Assembly (NCBI RefSeq): GCF_014529935.1
Contig: NZ_JACVFC010000004.1
Location: 579,655 to 643,654, forward strand
Reading direction: 5' to 3'
DNA length: 64,000 nt
DNA from: Chitinophaga qingshengii
GTDB taxonomy: Bacteria; Bacteroidota; Bacteroidia; Chitinophagales; Chitinophagaceae
Shown here: positions 7,578 through 15,745 of the stretch, in pieces
How positions within the stretch are numbered: position 1 is the first letter of the stretch
Layout of the letters: the number at the start of each line of letters is the position of its first letter
Notes under the pieces: generated by a model
Database searches by the model: none
What the model saw: the letters and a program-made list of their open reading frames with translations, nothing else
What the model was told of the DNA's origin: nothing
Made by a program: the position numbers and the translations under genes

Positions 7578-8192
7578 ATGGAAAATTTTTATTTGACGCC
7601 GGAAGAGGCCGCGATTGTGTTTACACCACGGGTGATGGAGCTGAAAAATAAGGCGATCGCCAAGGTGATGGCGCTGATGGGACGGTTGCAGGAAGCCCTG
7701 GCGGCCTATGATGCAGCGTCAGATTTCCCTTTTGAGCCGGAGTGGCTGCAACAGGGACCTAAAATATCAAAAGGGGAGCAGTACAAGTCCTTACCGTGGG
7801 TGATCCTCGATTATCCCCGGTATTTCAGTAAAACGGAGGTGTTTGCTTTTCGCAGTATGTTCTGGTGGGGGCATTATTTTGTGGGTACCCTGCACCTGGC
7901 GGGGGACGTCAAAAGGCGGTTTGAGGCATCCCTGTTAACGGCATATGCGCCACTGGCGGCTGCCGGATTTCAGGTATACCTGCCCGATGATCCATGGGAA
8001 CATGACTTTGAAAATGGAAACTACCGGCCCATAGGTGATATGTGTTTAGAAGACTGGAAAAGGCTGGTTGGCCGGAAAAACTTTATTAAACTGGCGAAAC
8101 CGTTTGCATTGGAACGCTGGGGAGAAATAATAACTGATATAGTGGAGGCGTATGCGACCCTACTCAATGTACTGGTGAAAGGTCGTGATTAG
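7578..8192 (+). CDS. conserved-looking hypothetical protein
   Basis: A soluble protein of 204 residues that I do not recognise. The start was set at the ATG at 7578 because the upstream extension of the frame runs through the CTTTGC inverted repeat and lacks gene-like composition. The sequence is rich in aromatic residues, with LPWVILDYPRYFS and MFWWGHYFVGTLHL near the middle and DDPWEHDF later, and has no signal peptide or clear transmembrane helix. Its last 4 nt overlap the end of the convergent START-like gene. Coding is supported by the uninterrupted frame and codon use like the neighbouring genes. Confidence 0.7.
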   Translation: MENFYLTPEEAAIVFTPRVMELKNKAIAKVMALMGRLQEALAAYDAASDFPFEPEWLQQGPKISKGEQYKSLPWVILDYPRYFSKTEVFAFRSMFWWGHYFVGTLHLAGDVKRRFEASLLTAYAPLAAAGFQVYLPDDPWEHDFENGNYRPIGDMCLEDWKRLVGRKNFIKLAKPFALERWGEIITDIVEAYATLLNVLVKGRD

Positions 8193-8569
8193 TTTCCGAT
8201 GCGATGGAACAGATCTTTTACCTGGGATTCCCAAAGCTGGCTTTGGTCTTTAATCTCTCTCTTTTCAGCAAAGTCTTTAACCACCAAAATGGTCATATTC
8301 GTGACTTCTGATATCTGAATACGGAATTCAAAGTATTCTTCTTTGGGGGCGTGCAGCCAGTGGAATTTGATAAATTCATCTTCCTCCTGTTCCAGGATCT
8401 CCGCTTCTTCAGCACTGCCATTCCAGGAAAAGGAAAACACGTTGTCCCTGAAGTCGACCCTGTCTGCGAACCATTCCTGCAAGCCTGCGGGGGTTGACAG
8501 GAATTCGTATAGGATACCGGGGGAGCACCTAACCGGGAATTCCAACTCGTAAAGCACTTTCTTAGACAT
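8189..8569 (-). CDS. START-like (SRPBCC/AHSA1-type) domain protein
   Basis: A 126-residue single-domain protein with a helix-grip pattern: an N-terminal strand (KKVLYELEFPVRCSP), the helix LYEFLSTPAGLQEWFAD, alternating strands through FSFSWNGSAEEAEIL and FIKFHWLHAP, and a long C-terminal helix. Such START-like proteins are common and usually of unknown function in Bacteroidota; the fold binds hydrophobic ligands. It is convergent with the hypothetical gene before it. Family assignment is by pattern recognition and no ligand can be proposed. Confidence 0.75.
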   Translation of the reverse strand: MSKKVLYELEFPVRCSPGILYEFLSTPAGLQEWFADRVDFRDNVFSFSWNGSAEEAEILEQEEDEFIKFHWLHAPKEEYFEFRIQISEVTNMTILVVKDFAEKREIKDQSQLWESQVKDLFHRIGN

Positions 8570-8843
8570 CTCTCAAATAATTAGTAAATCAATATCATCA
8601 GGTTGCAATTATAGAAAATATTTTATTCTATCAAAATAATTTACTGTTTTTTTTTAATTAATCTGAAGAATATATGAACACCTTACATATTTTACAAATA
8701 TTATAAATATTTACAATTTATAATCGTCCGTTGTGTGATGGTGGCGGCTCAAGCTATATCGGTAGCGGTTTTTGCGAAAAAATAATAAGCTCTTAAAGAT
8801 CAATCGATTTTATTTGGAAATGATTTAAAAACGACAGATTTTT
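8570..8843. other. AT-rich intergenic region upstream of rpoD
   Basis: This gene-free stretch between the divergent START-like gene and rpoD is strongly AT-rich. I see no ORF, RNA gene or clear hairpin in it; its right end borders the rpoD promoter. Confidence 0.6.
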
Positions 8844-8874
8844 TTTGGTTGCCTTCTAAAAAAAGTTATTTTTG
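8844..8874 (+). promoter_or_regulatory. rpoD promoter
   Basis: TTTG (8844-8847), a 19-nt spacer and TATTTTTG (8867-8874) match the Bacteroidota sigma-A consensus exactly. The start codon lies about 55 nt downstream. Confidence 0.75.
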
Positions 8875-8927
8875 TCAGGCATTCATCAAATCTTAACTTT
8901 TTCTTAACCTGTAACTGTTCCGACTCT

Positions 8928-9800
8928 ATGTCAATGCGCCAACTTAAAATCACTAAATCCATTACCAACAGGGAATCTCAGTCCCTCGAGAAGTACTTGC
9001 AGGAGATTGGGAAGGTGGATTTAATTACGCCGGAAGAAGAGGTAAATCTCGCTATCCGGATCAAGCAGGGCGATCAAAGAGCGTTGGAAAAGCTGACTAA
9101 AGCTAATCTCCGCTTTGTGGTATCCGTTGCCAAACAGTATCAGAACCAGGGTCTGTCACTCAGTGACCTGATCAACGAGGGCAACCTGGGGTTAATTAAA
9201 GCTGCTCAACGTTTTGATGAAACGCGCGGTTTTAAATTCATCTCCTACGCCGTATGGTGGATTCGTCAATCCATCCTGCAGGCACTGGCAGAACAATCCA
9301 GGATCGTGCGGCTGCCGCTCAACAAAGTAGGCCTCAGCAACAAGATCAGCAAGGCATACTCCCAGCTGGAACAGGAGTTTGAAAGGGAGCCATCACCGGA
9401 TGAGCTGGCCACTATCCTCGAAATCAATACCGATGAAGTGGAAGCTACCCTGGGTGTTGCTGCCCGCCACGTGTCTATGGACGCGCCGTTTATCGACGGG
9501 GAAGACAACTCCCTGCTGGACGTGCTCGAAAATCCAAACGCCGTTAGCGCCGATGAGGAACTGGATCACCATGACTCCCTTCGCCGGGAAATTGAAAGAT
9601 CCCTGTCTACCCTCACCGACCGCCAGAAAGATGTGATCATGCTGTATTTCGGCATCGCGGTAGAACATCCCATGTCTCTCGAAGATATCGGGGAAAAATT
9701 TGGCCTGACCCGCGAAAGAGTTCGCCAGATCAAGGACAAAGCCATTACTAAGCTCAGGACCACCTCCAGAAGCAAACTGCTGCGGAACTACCTGGGATAA
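8928..9800 (+). CDS. rpoD: primary sigma factor RpoD (sigma-A)
   Basis: Housekeeping sigma factor that directs RNA polymerase to the TTTG/TAnnTTTG promoters seen throughout this window. The protein is about 288-290 residues, the short form typical of Bacteroidota: region 1.1 and the non-conserved insert of proteobacterial RpoD are missing. Region 1.2 (SLEKYLQEIGKVDLITPEEE), region 2 (NLRFVVSVAKQYQNQGL, then FISYAVWWIRQSI) and region 4.2 (LTRERVRQIKDKAITKLR) are all clear. The Met at 8934 (MRQLKITKSIT) is the likely start by family comparison; the upstream Met at 8928 adds two residues. It has its own promoter and terminator. Confidence 0.96.
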   Translation: MSMRQLKITKSITNRESQSLEKYLQEIGKVDLITPEEEVNLAIRIKQGDQRALEKLTKANLRFVVSVAKQYQNQGLSLSDLINEGNLGLIKAAQRFDETRGFKFISYAVWWIRQSILQALAEQSRIVRLPLNKVGLSNKISKAYSQLEQEFEREPSPDELATILEINTDEVEATLGVAARHVSMDAPFIDGEDNSLLDVLENPNAVSADEELDHHDSLRREIERSLSTLTDRQKDVIMLYFGIAVEHPMSLEDIGEKFGLTRERVRQIKDKAITKLRTTSRSKLLRNYLG

Positions 9801-9840
9801 GATTATTTACGAATTACGATTGTTGGATATAAACGCTTTG

Positions 9841-9888
9841 GCGGAGACGGGACCGGAAAGGTCCCCTGTCTCCGCTATTTTTTTGTGC
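9841..9888 (+). terminator. rpoD terminator
   Basis: GCGGAGACGGGACC pairs with GGTCCCCTGTCTCCGC (small bulge), followed by TATTTTTTT. It is a good Rho-independent terminator about 40 nt after the rpoD stop. Confidence 0.85.
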
Positions 9889-9967
9889 CTGGACAGCCCC
9901 GAACGCCCTCCGGTTGCCGGAAGGCCGATATTCTCAACATTCTCAACATATTCTCACCCAAAAACAA

Positions 9968-9975
9968 TAATTTTG
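9968..9975 (+). promoter_or_regulatory. probable -7 box of ffh
   Basis: TAATTTTG matches TAnnTTTG and lies 22 nt before the ffh start. No convincing TTTG element was found at the expected distance upstream. Confidence 0.4.
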
Positions 9976-9997
9976 CTGTCCGTTTAAAATATCAACA

Positions 9998-11323
9998 ATG
10001 TTTGAATCATTATCAGAGAGATTAGATTCCGCGTTTAAGCAGCTTAAAGGGGAAGGCCGTATTTCGGAAATCAATATCGCCAGTACCGTGAAAGAAATCC
10101 GCCGCGCCCTGGTGGATGCCGACGTGAACTACAAAATAGCCAAGGAATTTACTGATAAAGTAAAGGATAAAGCCATGGGAGAAAAGGTGCTGACCGCCAT
10201 CTCTCCCGGACAGCTCATGGTGAAGATCGTGAAAGACGAACTGGCAGAGCTGATGGGCGGCACCGAAGCGGAAATTGATATCAAAACAAATCCCTCCGTT
10301 ATACTCATCGCTGGTTTACAAGGTTCAGGTAAAACCACCTTCTCCGGTAAACTGGCTAACTTCCTCAAAACCAAAAAAGCAAAGAAACCTTTGCTGGTGG
10401 CGGCAGATATCTACCGTCCGGCGGCGATTGACCAGCTGAAAGTACTGGGCGAACAGATCGGCGTGGAAGTGTATAACGAACCCGACAATAAAAACGCAGT
10501 GCAGATCGCAGAAAACGCGGTCAAACACGCAAAAGCCAATGGCAATAACATCATCATCATCGATACCGCCGGCCGTCTGGCGGTGGATGAAGTGATGATG
10601 ACCGAAGTGGCCAACGTGAAAAACGCCGTGAAGCCACAGGAAATCCTGTTCGTGGTGGACTCCATGACCGGCCAGGATGCGGTAAACACCGCCAAAGCGT
10701 TTAACGACCGCCTGGACTTTACCGGCGTGGTACTCACCAAACTGGACGGTGATACCCGCGGTGGTGCGGCCCTGACGATCCGTTACACCGTTACCAAGCC
10801 GATCAAGTTCGTGAGCATGGGCGAAAAGATGGACACGCTCGACGTGTTCTATCCGGAACGTATGGCGCAGCGTATCCTCGGCATGGGTGATATCACCACC
10901 CTCGTGGAACGCGCCCAGGCCCAGTTCAACGAAGAACAGGCTAAAAAGCTGGAGAAAAAGATCCGTCAGAACCAGTTCGACTTCGACGACTTCCGGGAAC
11001 AGCTCCAGCAGATCAAAAAAATGGGTAACCTGAAAGACCTGATGGGCATGATCCCCGGTGTGGGCAAAGCCGTTAAGGACCTGGATATCAGCGACGATGC
11101 CTTCAAAGGCATAGAGGCCATGATCAACTCCATGACCCCCGACGAACGTGGTAACCCGGACCTGATCGACGGCAGCCGCCGTAAACGTATCGCCAAAGGC
11201 AGCGGTAAAAACATCCAGGACGTGAACCAGTTCATGAAACAATTTGAACAGATGCGCCAGATGATGAAAATGATGAATAAGTTTGGCGCTGGTGGCAAGG
11301 GTTTGAGAGGATTGGTCAAGTAA
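9998..11323 (+). CDS. ffh: signal recognition particle protein Ffh (SRP54)
   Basis: A 441-residue GTPase of the signal recognition particle, which binds signal sequences of nascent membrane proteins and docks with FtsY. The N domain (1-95) is followed by the G domain with P-loop GLQGSGKTT (106-114), DTAGR and TKLDGD. The C-terminal M domain is methionine-rich (EQMRQMMKMMNKFGAGGKG at the end) and carries the RNA-binding segment with SRRKRIAKGSG. Full length for the family. It opens the plus-strand block that continues with rpsP, rimM, trmD and rplS, a grouping common in bacteria. Confidence 0.97.
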   Translation: MFESLSERLDSAFKQLKGEGRISEINIASTVKEIRRALVDADVNYKIAKEFTDKVKDKAMGEKVLTAISPGQLMVKIVKDELAELMGGTEAEIDIKTNPSVILIAGLQGSGKTTFSGKLANFLKTKKAKKPLLVAADIYRPAAIDQLKVLGEQIGVEVYNEPDNKNAVQIAENAVKHAKANGNNIIIIDTAGRLAVDEVMMTEVANVKNAVKPQEILFVVDSMTGQDAVNTAKAFNDRLDFTGVVLTKLDGDTRGGAALTIRYTVTKPIKFVSMGEKMDTLDVFYPERMAQRILGMGDITTLVERAQAQFNEEQAKKLEKKIRQNQFDFDDFREQLQQIKKMGNLKDLMGMIPGVGKAVKDLDISDDAFKGIEAMINSMTPDERGNPDLIDGSRRKRIAKGSGKNIQDVNQFMKQFEQMRQMMKMMNKFGAGGKGLRGLVK

Positions 11324-11347
11324 AAAATACTGCCCGGCAAACTTTTT

Positions 11348-11378
11348 TTTGCAAATATGAATTAGAAAGTTACATTTG
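11348..11378 (+). promoter_or_regulatory. rpsP promoter
   Basis: TTTG (11348-11351), a 19-nt spacer and TACATTTG (11371-11378) match the Bacteroidota consensus exactly, 53 nt before the rpsP start codon. This suggests that rpsP is transcribed independently of ffh. Confidence 0.8.
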
Positions 11379-11431
11379 CATCCCTAATTAAACAATATTT
11401 CCTAACTCGCAAAAAATAACTCGACTTATTT

Positions 11432-11890
11432 ATGCCAGTAAAAATCAGACTGCAGAGACATGGCGCCAAGAAGAGGCCTTTCTATTTTATCGTAGTAGCC
11501 GACGCTCGCGCTCCAAGAGATGGTAAATTCATCCAAAAAATCGGTACTTACAATCCTTTAACAGTTCCGGCTTCCATCAACATCGATACTGAAAAAGCAT
11601 TGCGTTGGTTGCAGAAAGGCGCTCAGCCTACCGACACTGTTAGACGGATCTTGTCTTTCAAAGGTGTATTGTATTTGAAACACCTGTTAAGAGGTGTTAC
11701 ACTGAACCTGTTCGACGAACCTACTGCTTACCAAAAGTTCGCACAATGGCAAGCTGAACACGAACAGAAAGTTTCTGCCCGCCGCGACGGTCACAGAAAA
11801 GCAAGAGTTGCTGCTCCAATCGTTAGAAAGGTAGAAGACACTCCTGCTGCTCCCGCTGCACCTGCAGAAGGAGAAGGTACAGAAGCATAA
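11432..11890 (+). CDS. rpsP: 30S ribosomal protein S16
   Basis: A ribosomal protein of the small-subunit body that binds 16S rRNA. The conserved core MPVKIRLQRHGAKKRPFYF with IGTYNPL fills the first 80 residues. The protein is 152 residues against about 82 in E. coli; the extra C-terminal half is basic, then Ala/Pro/Glu-rich (DTPAAPAAPAEGEGTEA), as in other Bacteroidota S16 proteins. It is preceded by a strong promoter and followed by a hairpin before rimM. Confidence 0.96.
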   Translation: MPVKIRLQRHGAKKRPFYFIVVADARAPRDGKFIQKIGTYNPLTVPASINIDTEKALRWLQKGAQPTDTVRRILSFKGVLYLKHLLRGVTLNLFDEPTAYQKFAQWQAEHEQKVSARRDGHRKARVAAPIVRKVEDTPAAPAAPAEGEGTEA

Positions 11891-11916
11891 AACGGCAACG
11901 TTTTAACAAATACCTG

Positions 11917-11955
11917 AAAAAGGAAATGTTTGCATCGCAAATGTTTCCTTTTTTA
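11917..11955 (+). terminator. terminator/attenuator between rpsP and rimM
   Basis: AAAAGGAAATGTTTGC pairs with GCAAATGTTTCCTTTT (two G-U pairs) around the loop ATC, followed by a T run. It lies immediately upstream of rimM, so it probably reduces read-through. Its right arm contains in-frame codons of the longest rimM frame, which argues for the downstream ATG as the rimM start. Confidence 0.7.
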
Positions 11956-11967
11956 ATTTCAACACGG

Positions 11968-12492
11968 ATGAATAATTATTTCAGCATAGGAAAGCTGGTG
12001 TCTGCACACGGATTGCAGGGAGAGCTGCTGCTCCGGCACAGCCTCGGCAAAAGATCATCCCTCAAAGGGGTGGGCGCCATTTTCCTGGAAGAACGGAAGA
12101 ATAGCTTTATTCCTTATTTTCTGCAACAGGTGACGGTGAAAGATGCCGAGCATGTATACATCCGCCTGGAAGGCGTAGATTCCAAGGAGGCCGCCCAAAA
12201 GCTCATGCCCGGGCAGGTATACCTGCAGGAAGATGATTTTAAGGCGCAAACAGCCTCCTCGTCGCCGCTGGCCCTGCTGGGCTTCACGGTGGAAGATGCC
12301 CGCCACGGCCTGCTGGGAACAGTGGAAGAAGTGATCGAAATGCCTATGCAGGTGCTGATAAAAGTACAGATCAACGGAAAAGAAGCCCTGCTGCCGGTTA
12401 ATGAACAGTCACTGGTAAAGGTGGACCACAAAAAACAGCTGGTACACCTGGACCTGCCGGAAGGGCTGGTGGAATTGTATACGGAGGGTTGA
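11968..12492 (+). CDS. rimM: 16S rRNA processing protein RimM
   Basis: Ribosome maturation factor that assists assembly of the 30S head and contacts S19. The ATG at 11968 gives 174 residues starting MNNYFSIGKLVSAHGLQGEL, the canonical beginning; a start at 11926 would lie inside the upstream hairpin. The N-terminal beta-barrel (1-90) and the PRC-barrel domain (about 95-174; LGFTVEDARHGLLGTVEEV, then VNEQSLVKVD) are both present. It belongs to the rpsP-rimM-trmD-rplS group. Confidence 0.93.
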   Translation: MNNYFSIGKLVSAHGLQGELLLRHSLGKRSSLKGVGAIFLEERKNSFIPYFLQQVTVKDAEHVYIRLEGVDSKEAAQKLMPGQVYLQEDDFKAQTASSSPLALLGFTVEDARHGLLGTVEEVIEMPMQVLIKVQINGKEALLPVNEQSLVKVDHKKQLVHLDLPEGLVELYTEG

Positions 12493-12648
12493 AACCCCGG
12501 GCGAAGATGTTGCCGGGCCGACGTTCATCAACCGGATTTCGGGTTCGTGCAGTGACGTGGGCTGTTTTTAGCCTGGAGCCCGGGGAAACAGACGAAGATA
12601 ATTTTATGATGGCTGCCGCACCATACGCCGGCCAAAGCAAAATCAATT
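12493..12648 (+). other. structured spacer between rimM and trmD
   Basis: 156 nt without a convincing gene. CCCCGGGC (12495-12502) is perfectly complementary to GCCCGGGG (12578-12585), and shorter GC-rich pairings (GGCT/AGCC) lie between them, so the mRNA leader of trmD could fold. A 63-codon frame starting at a TTG overlapping the rimM stop was not accepted as a gene. Confidence 0.35.
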
Positions 12649-13320
12649 ATGCGAATAGATATCATTACAGTATTACCTGAACTCCTGGAAAGCCCGCTTT
12701 CTCATTCCATTATGAAGCGGGCACAGGCGAAGGGGTTGCTGGAAGTACATGTACACCCGTTGCGTGCTTATTCCAACCTGAAACATGGCCAGGTGGACGA
12801 TTACCAGTTTGGGGGCGGCGCCGGTATGGTGATGATGCTGGAACCGATTGTGAATGCGATCGAGTCGCTGCAGGCCAAAGTACAGTACGATGAGATCATC
12901 TACCTGACGCCTGACGGGGAAACGCTGAACCAGCCGATGGCCAACCAGCTATCCATGAAAGGCAACCTGCTGATGCTCTGCGGTCACTATAAGGGGATCG
13001 ACCAGCGTATCCGCGACCATTTCATTACCAGGGAGATTTCCATCGGCGATTATGTATTGTCCGGCGGGGAGCTGGGAGCTGCGGTGCTGGTAGACGCCAT
13101 CGGGCGGTTGCTGCCCGGGGTGCTGAATGATGAAACCAGCGCTTTATTTGACTCTTTCCAGGACAATCTGCTGGCGCCGCCGGTATATACCCGCCCGGTA
13201 GATTTCCGGGGCTGGAAAGTGCCCGATGTGCTGTTGAGCGGCGACCATAAAAAAATTGACGAATGGCGACATCAGCAGGCGTTGGAAAGAACCCAGGCTC
13301 GTCGACCTGACCTGTTGTAA
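12649..13320 (+). CDS. trmD: tRNA (guanine-N1)-methyltransferase TrmD
   Basis: Methylates G37 at N1 next to the anticodon of tRNAs reading CNN codons, using S-adenosylmethionine, which prevents +1 frameshifting. The 223-residue SPOUT protein begins MRIDIITVLPELLESPLSHSI and contains GGGAGMVMM, LMLCGHYKGIDQRI and the trefoil-knot segment SIGDYVLSGGELGAAVLVDA. The C-terminal helix ends WRHQQALERTQARRPDLL. Full length, and in its usual place between rimM and rplS. Confidence 0.97.
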   Translation: MRIDIITVLPELLESPLSHSIMKRAQAKGLLEVHVHPLRAYSNLKHGQVDDYQFGGGAGMVMMLEPIVNAIESLQAKVQYDEIIYLTPDGETLNQPMANQLSMKGNLLMLCGHYKGIDQRIRDHFITREISIGDYVLSGGELGAAVLVDAIGRLLPGVLNDETSALFDSFQDNLLAPPVYTRPVDFRGWKVPDVLLSGDHKKIDEWRHQQALERTQARRPDLL

Positions 13321-13418
13321 ACTAATGACTTAGAAAATAGCATAAATGGCAATGTCTGGTTTTCCACAGGCAAATCCGGAAAAAGAGTGGATAATCTCAA
13401 CATTTATTCGTGATTTAA

Positions 13419-13450
13419 TTTGGTAAATGCCATTTCTTGTTTTACTTTTG
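13419..13450 (+). promoter_or_regulatory. rplS promoter
   Basis: TTTG (13419-13422), a 20-nt spacer and TACTTTTG (13443-13450), 22 nt before the rplS start codon. Confidence 0.7.
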
Positions 13451-13472
13451 CACTCCCATAAATATTTGAAAG

Positions 13473-13820
13473 ATGAACGCAATTTCGTTTGTTCACGAAC
13501 AACTGACAGCTAACAAACAGTACCCGAAGTTTAAAGCAGGCGACAACGTCACTGTCAATTATAAAATCGTGGAAGGTAATAAAGAAAGGATTCAGTCCTT
13601 TAAAGGTGATGTGGTGAAAATCCAGGGTACAGGGTTTACTGCGTCTTTCACTGTTAGAAAAATTTCTGACGGTATTGGTGTGGAAAGGCTGTTCCCGCTT
13701 TACTCTCCTCATATCGATTCTATCGTACTGAACAAGGTAGGTAAAGTAAGAAGAGCGAAACTTTATTACCTGCGTGAACGTGCTGGTAAGAAAGCCCGTA
13801 TCAAAGAAAAAAGGGTTTAG
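13473..13820 (+). CDS. rplS: 50S ribosomal protein L19
   Basis: A 115-residue ribosomal protein located at the interface of the 30S and 50S subunits. Typical segments are FKAGDNVTVNYKIVEGNKER, IQSFKGDVVKIQGTG, FTVRKISDGIGVER and VRRAKLYYLRERAGKKARIKE at the C-terminus. It has its own consensus promoter and a terminator, so it can be expressed apart from trmD. Confidence 0.97.
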   Translation: MNAISFVHEQLTANKQYPKFKAGDNVTVNYKIVEGNKERIQSFKGDVVKIQGTGFTASFTVRKISDGIGVERLFPLYSPHIDSIVLNKVGKVRRAKLYYLRERAGKKARIKEKRV

Positions 13821-13849
13821 TATAATAAAATACAGGGAAATTAGTTACG

Positions 13850-13878
13850 AGCGGGGCCGTTTATGGCTCCGCTTTTTT
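13850..13878 (+). terminator. rplS terminator
   Basis: AGCGGGGCC pairs with GGCTCCGCT (one G-U) around a short loop and is followed by TTTTTT. Confidence 0.8.
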
Positions 13879-13947
13879 CGCGTCTTAAAATGCCATTAAA
13901 TCTCCGGTTTTAACAATCCCAACGGGTGAAAAAGCAGATTTTATGGT

Positions 13948-13955
13948 TATCTTTG
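13948..13955 (+). promoter_or_regulatory. probable -7 box of tatA
   Basis: TATCTTTG matches TAnnTTTG and lies 34 nt before the tatA start. The upstream TTTG element is not evident. Confidence 0.4.
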
Positions 13956-13989
13956 CAGACTATCATCGATAACTAAACAAACACAGAAA

Positions 13990-14238
13990 ATGACTTCATT
14001 TTTGATTCTCCAGGATATTGGCATGTCTGAACTGCTGCTGATCGCCGTTGTGGTATTACTGCTGTTCGGAGGCAAAAAAATTCCTGAACTGATGCGCGGC
14101 CTGGGTAAAGGTATCCGTGAGTTTAATGATGCCAAAAACAACGTGCGTCAGGAAATCGAAGAAGGTATGAGGGAAAAACCTGTACAACCCGCTACTACCG
14201 ACACTACTAAGCCAACTGATGCTCAGCACAACGCATAA
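13990..14238 (+). CDS. tatA: Sec-independent translocase subunit TatA/E
   Basis: An 82-residue single-span membrane protein that forms the Tat export pore for folded proteins. A short N-terminal part is followed by the transmembrane helix ELLLIAVVVLLLFGGKKIPE with the conserved FGGKKIPEL hinge, the amphipathic helix (MRGLGKGIREFNDA) and a charged, disordered tail. No tatC is present in the window. The Tat-like leader of the superoxide dismutase at 2.7 kb is a possible client. Confidence 0.92.
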   Translation: MTSFLILQDIGMSELLLIAVVVLLLFGGKKIPELMRGLGKGIREFNDAKNNVRQEIEEGMREKPVQPATTDTTKPTDAQHNA

Positions 14239-14289
14239 TCCGGCGTAGAGCATTAATATTCCGATTTTAATATTTTAACTGATTTAGCT

Positions 14290-15735
14290 TTGACTGAATT
14301 CAGCAGTATAACTACTTTTCATAAAGCATTATACGCCGGCAGTACAAGCTGTGCGGAGCAGGTACGTGGTTACCTGGACCGGATAGCGCAGTTAAAGCAT
14401 TTGAATGCCTTCCTGGAAGTGTATGAGGAGGAAGCCCTGGACAAGGCGCGGGAACTGGATGAACGGATCAAGAACGGTCAACCGGTAGGCGCCCTGGCAG
14501 GAGTAGTGGTAGGTATTAAAGATGTGATCTGCTACCAAGGCCATCATGTGGGTGCCGCTTCCAGGATACTGGAAGGGTTTACCTCGCTTTATTCCGCCAC
14601 GGCTGTAGAAAGGTTGCTGGCTGCCGACGCGATTATTATCGGCAATCTCAACTGCGATGAGTTTGCGATGGGATCTACCAATGAAAACTCAGCTTACGGT
14701 CCTACTCTCAATGCGTTGGACAATACCCGGGTACCGGGAGGTTCTTCGGGAGGTTCAGCCGTAGCCGTTCAGGCTAATCTTTGCCTGGTTAGCCTGGGCA
14801 GTGATACAGGCGGCTCCGTTCGCCAACCGGCTGATTTTTGCGGTATTATTGGTCTTAAACCAACATATGGCCGTATTTCCCGTCATGGTTTGCTCGCCTA
14901 TGCGTCATCTTTTGATCAGATAGGCATTTTCGGCAAGGATATTGCGGATGTGGCGGCGGTTCTGCAGGTGATTGCAGGGCCTGATGAGTTCGATAGTACG
15001 GCCGCCCAAATGGATGTGCCTGATTATCAGCAAAATCTGTCACACAATAAAAACTACAGATTAGCGTATTTAAGAGATGCCCAGTACCATGAAGGGTTGG
15101 ATGCTGAAATGAAGGATGGGTATATAGACCTCTTTGAAAGCCTGGTGGAAGCCGGACATACCGTTACCGGTAAAGGTTTCGACTATCTCGACTATGTGGT
15201 GCCGGCCTATTATGTGCTGACCACCGCAGAAGCATCCTCCAACCTGTCCCGTTATGACGGTGTCAGATTTGGACACCGGACCAAGGAAAAAGACCTGGAT
15301 CTGGTTGACTTTTACAAAAAAAACAGGTCCGAAGGATTTGGTAAAGAAGTAAAACGTCGTATATTACTGGGGACTTTTGTGTTGAGCGCGGGATATTACG
15401 ACGCCTACTATACGAAGGCACAACAAGTCAGGAGATTAGTTACAGACAAGCTAAACGAGATACTGAACGAATTCGACGCCATTTTGATGCCAACGGTGCC
15501 GTCGACAGCTTTCAAACTAGGAGAGAAAACAGAAGACCCGATTGCCATGTACCTGGCTGATATATACACGGTACTGGCTAATCTGGCAGGGGTCCCGGCT
15601 ATTTCAGTGCCGTTGGGCCGGCATTCAAACGGAATGCCATACGGTGTACAGATCATCACAAAGAAATTTGACGAAGCGGCCTTGTTACAAATTGCCAACC
15701 AATTAATGGCAACTGACAGGGCACCGATTGTTTAA
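14290..15735 (+). CDS. gatA: Asp-tRNA(Asn)/Glu-tRNA(Gln) amidotransferase subunit A
   Basis: Amidase subunit of GatCAB, which hydrolyses glutamine and passes ammonia to GatB for amidation of mischarged Glu-tRNA(Gln) or Asp-tRNA(Asn). The catalytic Ser-cisSer-Lys triad reads as Lys77 (VVGIKDVI), Ser152 (GGSSGGSA) and Ser176 (SDTGGSVRQPADFCG), in good register with characterised GatA enzymes. It is 481 residues, full length, starting at TTG (codon MTEFSS). The downstream lytic transglycosylase gene begins 10 nt after its stop. gatB and gatC are not in the window. Confidence 0.95.
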   Translation: MTEFSSITTFHKALYAGSTSCAEQVRGYLDRIAQLKHLNAFLEVYEEEALDKARELDERIKNGQPVGALAGVVVGIKDVICYQGHHVGAASRILEGFTSLYSATAVERLLAADAIIIGNLNCDEFAMGSTNENSAYGPTLNALDNTRVPGGSSGGSAVAVQANLCLVSLGSDTGGSVRQPADFCGIIGLKPTYGRISRHGLLAYASSFDQIGIFGKDIADVAAVLQVIAGPDEFDSTAAQMDVPDYQQNLSHNKNYRLAYLRDAQYHEGLDAEMKDGYIDLFESLVEAGHTVTGKGFDYLDYVVPAYYVLTTAEASSNLSRYDGVRFGHRTKEKDLDLVDFYKKNRSEGFGKEVKRRILLGTFVLSAGYYDAYYTKAQQVRRLVTDKLNEILNEFDAILMPTVPSTAFKLGEKTEDPIAMYLADIYTVLANLAGVPAISVPLGRHSNGMPYGVQIITKKFDEAALLQIANQLMATDRAPIV

Positions 15736-15745
15736 AATAAATTGT

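Noticed and set aside
10325..11242. Minus-strand ORF of 305 codons rich in His and Phe
   Set aside because: Antisense to ffh; its composition reflects the complementary strand of a biased gene.
12489..12680. ORF of 63 codons overlapping the end of rimM
   Set aside because: It begins with TTG at the rimM stop, has no ribosome-binding site, reads into trmD and gives no recognisable protein; the spacer is better explained as a structured leader.
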